Shown: positions 7,908 through 15,043, counted from the first letter of the stretch. The stretch is DNA of 18,684 bases from an uncultured Lachnospiraceae bacterium (GCA_902787595.1 CADAHD010000038.1:1-18684); one strand, 5' to 3'. Numbers and translations are program-made. The notes: a model not told the origin generated them from the sequence alone.

Positions 7908-9458
7908 CTACATATATGTTGCTTTTTCTTCGAGCCTTGCTGCGCCTTCGGTTATGATCACTTCCCTGACGCCGCTCATGGACGGCACTTCAAACAATAC
8001 CTCCGACAAGATCTCCCTGACAACGGAATTCAGTCCTCTGGCTCCTATGCTCATCTCCATCACCCTGTCCGTGATAACATCCAGCGCCCCGTCTGTAAGA
8101 GTGAGCTTTACCCCGTCGTCAATGAACAGCTCTCTTTCGTAACGCGAAAGTATGCTGTCTTCCGGTTCGGTCAGCACCCGCCTCATCATCTCACGGTCAA
8201 GTTTTCTAAGCACGGTGACAGTGCTGAGTCTTCCGGCCAGCTCCGGCTTCATGCCGTATTCCATCAGATGCTCGGTCTTAAGGTGCATTCCGGTCATCTC
8301 AAAGTTTTCATCCTTTTCAACTTCGCTGCCAAAACCTATGCCGCTTTTTACATAATCCTTTCTTACGATCTTTTCCAGACCTTCAAAAGCTCCGGCGCAG
8401 ACAAAGAGGATATTGCTCGTATCCATTATGATGCTGTCCGCCCCTGATTTATCCTGAAGCGGAACATCAACATCCGTTCCTTCAAACATGCCCAGCAGCT
8501 GTCCCTGCAGTTCCTGGTTGATATCACCGCCTTTGGAATATAGCTTGGCGGGGATAACCTTATCAAATTCATCACAGAATACTATTCCGCATTCGGTGAG
8601 TTCAAGATCCTTGCCGGCTTTGATATAAAGATTCAGCAAAGATTCTTCCTTATTTCTGCCTTTCCACGGCGTAGCGACTATGCCACTGAAATCCGTTATA
8701 ACAACAGGCAATGGGAGCAGCTCGGAAAGCCGTCTTATTATCTCCGTTTTTCCGCAGCCTGACGGTCCCACCATCAGCACATTGGTTTTAAGCAGTTTTT
8801 CCTCCGGATGAAGTATGCGGAGCAGATGATTATATACCGCTGTACTGAGTACTTCCTTTGATTCATCCTGTCCAAGGATAAAGCGGTCAAGATAAGCCTT
8901 GATGCGCTCAGGAGTATAATCCTTTACAAAACGTTCGCATTCCGCCAGAAAGAAGGGCTGTTCTTTTTTCCCCGTGCTGCGCTTTCTTTCTCTCATGCGT
9001 ATATTCCGGACTTTGTTCTGCTGATATTTGACTCTGCAGACCGCAAGCGTTCCCAGGGACCTTTCGCATTCTTCATTGTCAGGATCCTTTAAAAGCTCAT
9101 ACTCCATGAAAGAAAATATCTCATCAAGATCCTCATTGCTGATCTCCATTTCCACATTACGCGCCTTGTAAAAAAGCTCGTCCTGAGGATTTACCCCGGC
9201 AGCTTCACGGATTATCGCCCAGAAAGGCGTACGGTATCCCTTTTCCTTATAACTGGCCCCCATCAGCTTTAACATGCTGTCCATATTATGCTCTGCAGCA
9301 GGACGGATATCGGTTATATAATGCACAAGTATCCGCAGATAATCAAAGACTAAGTCCGGAGAGGTAAAGCTGCCGCATTGGTCCTGATATTCGGCCATTC
9401 TGCTTTCTATATAATATGCTGCTTTAGCATCGGTTTTACAGGCAAATACTTTGTTCAT
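7908..9458 (-). CDS. ClpX-like AAA+ ATPase without zinc domain, paralogue 1
   Basis: A 516-residue AAA+ protein clearly derived from the ClpX unfoldase. An N-terminal region of about 180 mostly helical residues replaces the zinc-binding domain and contains no CxxC pair. The AAA+ core starts with IKAYLDRFILGQ (186-197), matching the ClpX entry segment; it has Walker A GPSGCGKT (231-238), Walker B IVFCDEFDK (292-300), the arginine finger in LAGRLS (Arg410) and sensor 2 GAR (472-474), so ATP hydrolysis should work. Pore loop 1, GYVGED in ClpX, reads PWKGRNK (264-270): aromatic and glycine kept, acidic pair replaced by basic residues. The ClpP-docking loop is intact as IGFGSEV (374-380). The start overlaps the preceding AAA+ gene by 23 bp and has a GGCGGAG ribosome site, pointing to coupled translation and perhaps a mixed ring. 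Its substrate is unknown. Confidence 0.9.
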   Translation of the reverse strand: MNKVFACKTDAKAAYYIESRMAEYQDQCGSFTSPDLVFDYLRILVHYITDIRPAAEHNMDSMLKLMGASYKEKGYRTPFWAIIREAAGVNPQDELFYKARNVEMEISNEDLDEIFSFMEYELLKDPDNEECERSLGTLAVCRVKYQQNKVRNIRMRERKRSTGKKEQPFFLAECERFVKDYTPERIKAYLDRFILGQDESKEVLSTAVYNHLLRILHPEEKLLKTNVLMVGPSGCGKTEIIRRLSELLPLPVVITDFSGIVATPWKGRNKEESLLNLYIKAGKDLELTECGIVFCDEFDKVIPAKLYSKGGDINQELQGQLLGMFEGTDVDVPLQDKSGADSIIMDTSNILFVCAGAFEGLEKIVRKDYVKSGIGFGSEVEKDENFEMTGMHLKTEHLMEYGMKPELAGRLSTVTVLRKLDREMMRRVLTEPEDSILSRYERELFIDDGVKLTLTDGALDVITDRVMEMSIGARGLNSVVREILSEVLFEVPSMSGVREVIITEGAARLEEKATYM

Positions 9459-10923
9459 CTCCGCCTTCTATCTCATACAGGGGTTCTTCCCCGTCAGTAA
9501 CCACTGCGCCGTTTATCACTACGCGCCTCAGCCCCTTAATGCCAGGCGCTTTATACATCACTTTTCTGAGAACTTTACCCATTATGCTCTGCAGAGCCCT
9601 GGCGCCCACCGGCGTCTTTAGCGCGGCATCCGCCACAGCCTCAAGAGCTTCATCCGTAAACAGCAGCTCTGCGCCCGAAGAGAGTCGCAGCTCTCTTTCA
9701 TAACGCTGCACCAGACTGTCCTCCGGAACCGTAAGTATGCGTATCATATCTTCACGGTCAAGTTTTTCCAGCACGGCTATGCTGGATACACGACCTGCCA
9801 GCTCCCTCTTCATTCCGTATTTCATAAGGACTTCATGATTGATGTTATCTCTGATGAAATCCAGATTCATATCTTTTTCCAGCAGCGCGCCGTATCCTAT
9901 GCCGCCGGGTATCCTGCTCTTTTCCCTCTTATCCGACTTAATATATTCTTCCAGTCCCTGAAAAGCGCCTGCCAGAACAAACAGCATCCTGGAAGTGTCA
10001 AGCAGAAGCTGCTGTCCGTCACACTTAAGCTCTACTTCACTGCCCTCGAGCATGGTAAGAAGCTGCGACTGAACGTCATCATGAACATTAACTCCCCTTT
10101 CACTTACAGCAGGAAGAAGGAGCTTATCAAATTCATCCATGAAGATTATGCCCTTTTCGGCCAGATTCTTCTTTCTTCCCGCCTCTTCATAAAGCTCGAG
10201 AAGTATGTCTTCCTTATGCCGTCCTCTGTACTGGCTGGCTCCCAAAGAGGAAACATCCGTAAATATCATAGGGTAATCCGTGATCTCACGGATCTTTCTC
10301 ATTATCTCGGTCTTGCCGCAGCCGGAAGGACCTATCAGAAGGACGACATCAGGCGCAAAACGTTCCTCAGGATGGCGCACTCTTTTACCGTGGCCGTATA
10401 CAGCCGTGCTGATGACAGTCTTTGCATCCTTCTGCCCTATCACAAACCTGTCCAGGTAATCTCTGATATCCCTGGGCTTAAGGATTGCTTTTACGCTCTC
10501 CTGTCTGATGCACAGATATGTCCGGCGCAGTCTCAGTATTCTTCCAAGCACCTGGCGCTCCCGCTCATTGGTGCTTTTTTCCACAGCATGTTTCAGGGTA
10601 TCGGCCTCTAAGAAATCCAGTATATAGGAAGCTCTTTCGCCAAATATCTCGACGGAATAATCCAGATCCTCTTCCATCTTATCCAATATATCAAGAAGAG
10701 ACCTGTTGTCCGCAGGTATCCGTTTATCCTCTTTTACACGAAAAAAAAGCATCTCAAGATATCCCAATGCATCCACATCAGCATTCTGGATATCATCGCT
10801 GACCGGGACAAGTCTTGAGAGTATATATTCCGACACTGCCGCCGTCTCTATCTCGGTCTGTTTGCGAAATGAAGCCGGGACAGCGCTTTTCTTTTTGTCC
10901 ATTTCCCTGAATATATTGATCAT
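9436..10923 (-). CDS. ClpX-like AAA+ ATPase without zinc domain, paralogue 2
   Basis: A 495-residue sister of the downstream AAA+ protein. About 150 N-terminal residues are predicted mostly helical and carry no zinc motif. The core opens with IRDYLDRFVIGQ (153-164), then Walker A GPSGCGKT (198-205), Walker B IIFMDEFDK (259-267), arginine finger in LAGRVS (Arg378) and sensor 2 GAR (440-442). Pore loop 1 is QYRGRHK (231-237) instead of GYVGED. The ClpP-docking tripeptide is IGY (342-344), one residue from IGF. A short tail beyond about residue 470 is specific to it. It is first in an operon with the other AAA+ gene, the cyclase and the MATE pump. The start is uncertain: the ATG at 10923 has no ribosome site and lies 8 bp below a good -10 box; Met8 at 10902 has AGGG only two bases before it. 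ClpP partnership or disaggregase/remodeller activity are both possible. Confidence 0.9.
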   Translation of the reverse strand: MINIFREMDKKKSAVPASFRKQTEIETAAVSEYILSRLVPVSDDIQNADVDALGYLEMLFFRVKEDKRIPADNRSLLDILDKMEEDLDYSVEIFGERASYILDFLEADTLKHAVEKSTNERERQVLGRILRLRRTYLCIRQESVKAILKPRDIRDYLDRFVIGQKDAKTVISTAVYGHGKRVRHPEERFAPDVVLLIGPSGCGKTEIMRKIREITDYPMIFTDVSSLGASQYRGRHKEDILLELYEEAGRKKNLAEKGIIFMDEFDKLLLPAVSERGVNVHDDVQSQLLTMLEGSEVELKCDGQQLLLDTSRMLFVLAGAFQGLEEYIKSDKREKSRIPGGIGYGALLEKDMNLDFIRDNINHEVLMKYGMKRELAGRVSSIAVLEKLDREDMIRILTVPEDSLVQRYERELRLSSGAELLFTDEALEAVADAALKTPVGARALQSIMGKVLRKVMYKAPGIKGLRRVVINGAVVTDGEEPLYEIEGGDEQSICL

Positions 10924-10931
10924 ATCAATTC

Positions 10932-10960
10932 ATTTTACTCTGTTTACGCCTAAGTTTCAA
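10932..10960 (-). promoter_or_regulatory. Promoter of the AAA-AAA-GGDEF-MATE operon
   Basis: On the minus strand TTGAAA (-35, 10955-10960) and TAAAAT (-10, 10932-10937) are separated by exactly 17 bp, each matching the consensus at five of six bases. Transcription would start near 10923-10926, at or within a few bases of the first ATG of the operon (10923), giving a leaderless or nearly leaderless message. Confidence 0.65.
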
Positions 10961-10981
10961 GTACAGGCGCATACCGAAAGA

Positions 10982-11001
10982 CGGGAGGCTTACGCCCCCC
11001 G
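10982..11001 (-). terminator. Possible weak terminator or RNA-stabilising hairpin after the surface-protein gene
   Basis: On the minus-strand RNA an 8-bp GC-rich stem (one G-U pair) forms from 10994-11001 and 10982-10989 around a 4-base loop, just 6 bp after the stop codon at 11007. The following sequence is UCUUUCGG, a poor U tract, so partial read-through into the AAA+ genes is likely. Confidence 0.45.
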
Positions 11002-11006
11002 CCTGC

Positions 11007-14000
11007 TCAGATACTTATAAATATTTCCCTGCCTATACGCTTTTCCTGACTCTTTCCCCTGCTCTGCACGATTATTGTATGATCCTTGTATCGCAGGGCA
11101 AATAATAGCGGCAGCTTCAGACACAGCCTGTCCGTCTCGCACTTTTCCTGAAGACTGCTTCCCAGCCTTATCATAAATGCCTTGCCCTTTTCCGATTGTA
11201 TGCTCAGTTTGCAGAGCCTCTTACGGCTTCCGTCAGGTCTTATGGTATCTACCTCTGCCATAGCCAGCACATATACCAGGCCGGCATATACTGCCAGCAC
11301 GCTGCCTATGCCGCCCACAGTGACTGCCCCGGCCTTGGCAACTCTTTTTATTACAGGGATAGCGGCATCTGCCTTCTTTTCTTCTATTTTCTTATCCTGC
11401 CGGCTCTCCGTTCCTATGGCTTCCGTCGCTTCTTCATCAGCCCCGGTCTCTCCGCCGCTCAAAGCCGTTTCCTCATCTTCCGTTAATACAGGCATACCTT
11501 CTTCTCCCACCGTGGGCGCAGGAGAATCTGTTCCGTAAAAAGCCTCTTCCCCGGCTGCCGCGTCGGCCTCAGCTGCAGCTTCCTGCGTACTGTCAGCAGT
11601 TTTCCTGCCGTTTCTCCGTGACGGGTCCGTGATAACATGTTGCCCGCCGGAATTCCCGCTTACGCTGTTTTCACTGCTGCTGCCGCTTCCGTTACCGCTT
11701 ACGCTGCCCTCGCCGCCATCTCCGATTCCGTTGCCGCTTGCGCTGCCGTCACCGGTACTGCCGCCTTCGCCGCCGGTATTGCCGCCTTCTTCACCTTCAC
11801 CGTTAGTATTGCTCTCTTCGCCGTCGTTTTCCTCCGTATTTCCGTTTTCTTCCTCTTCTCCTCCGGGCTTAACACTTGTCTTTGCAGTATGGCTCTTTAA
11901 CCTCAGCACTGGCTCGTCCACATCCCAGCGCCAGATCCCCATTGACTTTCCTTCCTTATCAAATACCATATCCTCTTCAAGAAAGTACCCGTCAAATATC
12001 TCATTCTCTTTCAGCTGCGGTACTTCCACATCAGCATATGTTTCGTCGCCGTATGTCACTTTCAAAATGCCATCAGGCGCTCCGTCGCCATCTTCATCCT
12101 TTCCGTACTTGACGTCATAATCCTTTACCTGCCACTTCTGCAAAAGAATATATTCCTTCTCCTCATCAAAATGAAGCCAGCTGCCCTGAGGATGACCTCC
12201 CGCGCCGTATATCATCACATCTTCAACATAATAACCTTTGAATACATATCCTTTTCTGGGGGCGGGTTCTCCCAGTCCCAGATCCGGGATCATATCTCCG
12301 TATGCAAATTCAGCCCTGCTGTCAGGCGCGCCGTCTCCGTCTTTATCTTCGCCATAACGCAGCGTTATTCTCACTCCCTTCCAGCTTTCCCGTAATACAT
12401 CCTCTCCTTCTTTCGGTATAATATTCCATTTTCCCAATGCTTTTCCGTTTTTATCAAACAGCTTCCTGTTCCCCAGGAGGTATCCGTCAAAGCGGTATCC
12501 CCTGCGCGCGGAAGCATCAGGTATCTCAAGCACGGGAGGCATGCTGTCATATACAACAACCGCCGATCTGTCCGGCCTGCCGTCCTCGTCGGAATCGGGG
12601 CCATAATATAAAACAAAGCTCATCGGAGACCAGGCGGGCTCCAGTATATAACTGCCTTCTGCAAAAGAGGGCCTGAATACCCCGGCGCCTTTTCCCAAAC
12701 CGTTGCATATGCCGATCCCTTTCAGGCTGAAGCCGCTGAAACTGTATCCCGTCTTTTGCTCCAAAAGGCCTATGTCAAGATCTGGTATGGCACTGCCATG
12801 ATCCAGCTCTACTCTTCCGTCAGGTACACCGTCTCCGTTTCGGTCCGCCCCATAATACAGAACATAATGCTTTATATGCCATCCGCTCTCAAGGCTGCAT
12901 TCCTCATTCTCGAATAATTCCGGCAGTTCGGATACCGGCTTTCCGCTACCGTTATAAATCTGCCGACCGCCGTAATAATATCCGTCGAATACATATCCAT
13001 CCTTAGCGGCAGGCGGTTCAAGCGCCGGCAGGCTGTCGCCGTATACCAGCGTAACGCTTTTATCGGGAATGCCGTTTCCATCTGCATCGCTGCCGTAACG
13101 AAGGACATATTTCTTCTGTATCCATCGCTCCTTAAGTATAAGCGGAGTCTCTCCCGGAACTGTCTTCCATATTCCCAGCGCGCTGCCGTCGGCATCGTAT
13201 ACCTTTGTATCTCCTATGTAATATCCGTCAAGATAATACCCGGGACGCATTGCGACTTCTCCGATATCAATATCCGGCGGCGCTGCATCATAAGTGAGAA
13301 AGCCCTGCTTATCCGGCCTGCCATCACCGTCAGCATCGCTCCCGTAATAAAAAGGATATTCAGCCGCTTTCCACCGGGCTTCGAGCACCAGCTCCAGATC
13401 CATTATCGGTTCCAGACCATAGTCTGCAGGTTTTCCATTCTCATCATAGTAACGCTTGTCGCCACAGTAATACCCGCAGAAATCATATCCTGTTTTAACC
13501 GGAGGAGTGACATCTTCAAGCCCCATTCCGTAGTCCACATCCATCTCGGCAGTCAGCTCACCTTCATTTCTGTACTCCACATGAAGCACTGCTGTCAGGT
13601 CAGTGAATTCCAGTTCTTTTGTGAATTCCTGATCAAGTTTTTTGTCATGAAAGGTCAGCGTCGCTTTGAATGTTCCTCTTCTTCTGAGAGGCAGCACCTT
13701 GTTCCGCCCCGATACATACTCTCCTTCTTCTCCCCATTCTATACTGTAATCATCGATAACATCCGACAGATTTATCAGTCCGGCTGCCAGATAAACCTTC
13801 TTTCCGTCTGTCATCCTCTCGATATAGAAGCTCCCGGCCAGATCAGCCGTGCAGGTCCTTTCCCTCTTATAATATCCGTCGTGGATATCGGGGTGGGGTC
13901 CGCGCCAGCTGTGCATGCAGTTTTGGCAGGTAAATATCTGATAGCTCCCGGCATCGTGTGTCAGAACCACTTTGCCTCCGCAGGGATGATACACATCTTC

Positions 14001-14168
14001 ATAACACCCGCTCTGCTCCGGACCATGTTCATGATAGATCTCGACGCTCACCGTCCCCTCTGTCTGAACCGGATCGGCGGCTCCGGCCCATAGAGGGCTG
14101 CACATGCTCTGCATCATCATGCAGACAGTAAGCAAAAGACTGCAGATTGTTTTTTTACTTCTCTTCAA
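11007..14168 (-). CDS. Large secreted repeat protein anchored by a C-terminal membrane helix
   Basis: A 1053-residue surface protein of unknown role, perhaps adhesion or envelope structure. A signal peptide (1-30) is followed by a Cys/His-rich segment (about 45-106: HEHG, GCY, YHPCGGK, TCQNC) that may bind zinc. Residues 194-757 hold seven units like InlB/Flg_new beta-grasp repeats (GYxFDGYYxG, then an aromatic near the end of each). The last six each begin with a calcium-type loop DxDxDGxxD, at 277, 360, 441, 524, 607 and 690, a period of 81-83 residues. A Gly/Ser/Glu/Asn-rich stalk (about 765-850) and an Ala/Glu-rich stretch lead to one membrane helix (about 946-971) and an 80-residue basic cytoplasmic tail. 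There is no LPxTG motif. The start is TTG with an AGGAGG site 8 bases upstream. The next genes encode ClpX-like ATPases, but a functional link is only positional. Confidence 0.88.
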   Translation of the reverse strand: MKRSKKTICSLLLTVCMMMQSMCSPLWAGAADPVQTEGTVSVEIYHEHGPEQSGCYEDVYHPCGGKVVLTHDAGSYQIFTCQNCMHSWRGPHPDIHDGYYKRERTCTADLAGSFYIERMTDGKKVYLAAGLINLSDVIDDYSIEWGEEGEYVSGRNKVLPLRRRGTFKATLTFHDKKLDQEFTKELEFTDLTAVLHVEYRNEGELTAEMDVDYGMGLEDVTPPVKTGYDFCGYYCGDKRYYDENGKPADYGLEPIMDLELVLEARWKAAEYPFYYGSDADGDGRPDKQGFLTYDAAPPDIDIGEVAMRPGYYLDGYYIGDTKVYDADGSALGIWKTVPGETPLILKERWIQKKYVLRYGSDADGNGIPDKSVTLVYGDSLPALEPPAAKDGYVFDGYYYGGRQIYNGSGKPVSELPELFENEECSLESGWHIKHYVLYYGADRNGDGVPDGRVELDHGSAIPDLDIGLLEQKTGYSFSGFSLKGIGICNGLGKGAGVFRPSFAEGSYILEPAWSPMSFVLYYGPDSDEDGRPDRSAVVVYDSMPPVLEIPDASARRGYRFDGYLLGNRKLFDKNGKALGKWNIIPKEGEDVLRESWKGVRITLRYGEDKDGDGAPDSRAEFAYGDMIPDLGLGEPAPRKGYVFKGYYVEDVMIYGAGGHPQGSWLHFDEEKEYILLQKWQVKDYDVKYGKDEDGDGAPDGILKVTYGDETYADVEVPQLKENEIFDGYFLEEDMVFDKEGKSMGIWRWDVDEPVLRLKSHTAKTSVKPGGEEEENGNTEENDGEESNTNGEGEEGGNTGGEGGSTGDGSASGNGIGDGGEGSVSGNGSGSSSENSVSGNSGGQHVITDPSRRNGRKTADSTQEAAAEADAAAGEEAFYGTDSPAPTVGEEGMPVLTEDEETALSGGETGADEEATEAIGTESRQDKKIEEKKADAAIPVIKRVAKAGAVTVGGIGSVLAVYAGLVYVLAMAEVDTIRPDGSRKRLCKLSIQSEKGKAFMIRLGSSLQEKCETDRLCLKLPLLFALRYKDHTIIVQSRGKSQEKRIGREIFISI
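11898..13589 (-). repeat. Seven tandem units of about 249 bp inside the surface-protein gene
   Basis: The coding repeats have a period of 243-249 bp (81-83 codons). The Asp-rich loops start at residues 277, 360, 441, 524, 607 and 690, and the first unit (residues 194-270) lacks the loop. The units are well diverged at DNA level, so the array is old and probably stable, unlike freshly expanded adhesin repeats. Confidence 0.85.
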
Positions 14169-14172
14169 AACT

Positions 14173-14205
14173 TATCCTCCTTTTCGTTGATGATATCGGA
14201 GGATA
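14173..14205 (-). promoter_or_regulatory. 5'-leader hairpin that pairs the ribosome site of the surface-protein gene
   Basis: In the minus-strand RNA, UAUCCUCC (14205-14198) is a perfect complement of GGAGGAUA (14180-14173), with a 17-base loop between. The second arm is the ribosome site of the TTG-started gene at 14168. With a one-base bulge the pairing extends by about three further pairs toward the start codon. Such a stem would block initiation until it is melted or bound, as in RNA thermometers and translational operators. That it is used this way is inference. Confidence 0.6.
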
Positions 14206-14253
14206 GTCGATACGCATTCCACTTATGTGTATGCCGGCTTATTTGTGTATTTG

Positions 14254-14284
14254 GGAGTATACTCCAATTTCACGAACTTGTCCA
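14254..14284 (-). promoter_or_regulatory. Promoter of the surface-protein gene with a palindromic operator over the -10 box
   Basis: TGGACA (-35, 14279-14284) and TATACT (-10, 14256-14261) on the minus strand are 17 bp apart, each matching the consensus at five of six bases. The -10 lies inside the perfect 12-bp palindrome GGAGTATACTCC (14254-14265). A protein dimer bound there would block the polymerase. The leader would be about 80 bases long. Confidence 0.6.
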
Positions 14285-15010
14285 TACTTTTGAAAAAGAA
14301 ATTTTGCCGGCTGGTTCAAAAGATCGAAGCCGCCCGCTTATGCGCTTTACGGGTATCTGATCTTCTGTTAACCGCCTTCTTCTTATGAATTTTCGCGATT
14401 TTTGATGCACGGGTATCCGCTGGCGTGCAGCATAGATCCACTAAAATATTTGCAGCCGGCTGTCCCCAAATGGCGCCGCCTGAAGCATAAAGGGACCATT
14501 TTGACCATAGAAGATATTAATTGACTTAAGATGATCCGATATTTTCTAACTTCATAAAAGCTGTTTCAGCAGCCATATCATTGCGTTAACATAAATCCGC
14601 CAAAAACGCCCCGGAGGACGCGGCAGCGCTGCTCTGCGGCAGAGCACTCACACGCTTCACTGCATTGCTTTCCCAACATAATAGTAAACATAAACTGTTT
14701 TGATCTTCATTTATGTAATCTGTTTACGATGCTGTCAAATTAACATAATTTTCGGAAGTGCCGGGATTGCCTGTTAACATAAATTTTTATGCTATTTACA
14801 GATTAACATAAGAATGCTCTATGAGCGTCTATTCCGGCCATGTTGTTATTTGAGATAAACAGCAAAAATATATATATCTTAGTTATTCACGTTTGTATAA
14901 TTCTGTTTATACATTTCATTGTATAAAGCCCTGTATTCACATAATGTCCTGAGCATGTATCCATAGACAGGCCCTGCTTAACATAACTCCTTTTCATATC
15001 TGTTTTACAT
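14285..15010. other. Non-coding region of about 725 bp between clpX and the surface-protein gene
   Basis: No convincing gene, tRNA or mobile element is seen. The segment 14285-14500 holds two loose copies of a motif (GCCGGCTG at 14306 and 14455, each followed by GCCGCC about 20 bp later) and CGGGTATC at 14350 and 14410. A GC-rich patch contains the palindrome GCAGCGCTGC (14623-14632) and a 7-bp stem (14630-14646) without a U run. From 14586 to 14986 it is AT-rich and holds the TTAACATAA copies. An inverted repeat TGTATAA/TTATACA with a 6-bp gap lies at 14894-14913. It could contain a remnant of an older insertion or a control region. Confidence 0.6.
14586..14986 (+). repeat. Five exact copies of TTAACATAA, all in one orientation
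   Basis: The nine-base sequence occurs at 14586-14594, 14740-14748, 14774-14782, 14803-14811 and 14978-14986. Near-copies are TAAACATAA (14685-14693) and, in the opposite orientation, TTATGTAA (14711-14718). Even allowing for the AT-rich base composition, five copies in 400 bp are far above chance (rough estimate well below 0.01 expected). Read on the minus strand they are TTATGTTAA, the sequence of the XerD-binding arm of many chromosomal dif sites. No copy is accompanied by a properly spaced XerC arm, so a full dif site is not claimed. Confidence 0.65.
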
Positions 15011-15014
15011 AAAA

Positions 15015-15043
15015 AAAACCACGGAGTCCGTCCCCGTGGTTTT
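15015..15043 (-). terminator. Rho-independent terminator of clpX
   Basis: A 10-bp perfect stem (15034-15043 with 15015-15024, core ACCACGG/CCGTGGT) has a 9-base loop, and the minus-strand RNA runs into eight U residues (15011-15018, partly overlapping the stem). It lies about 23 bp after the clpX stop codon. Confidence 0.85.

Noticed and set aside
7491..8447. Long plus-strand open frame (318 codons) antisense to the cyclase and first AAA+ gene
   Set aside because: It crosses the junction of two well-supported genes, its translation is rich in His and Cys with no domain, and it is explained as a shadow of the codon use on the other strand.
9835..10611. Plus-strand open frame (258 codons) antisense to the second AAA+ gene
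   Set aside because: It lies wholly inside the conserved ATPase core on the other strand, with no recognisable motif or ribosome site.
14311..14330. tRNA-like T-loop (GGTTCAAA)
   Set aside because: No matching acceptor, D or anticodon arms can be drawn around it.
14630..14646. GC-rich hairpin as a terminator
   Set aside because: The 7-bp stem is perfect but neither strand has a U run after it and no gene ends nearby.
14774..14800. Complete chromosomal dif site
   Set aside because: A XerD-like arm faces a GCATAA-like arm, but the gap is 4 bp and the outer XerC bases do not match; at best a half-site.
14586..14986. CRISPR array
   Set aside because: The repeated unit is only 9 bp and the spacing is irregular (154, 34, 29, 175 bp).
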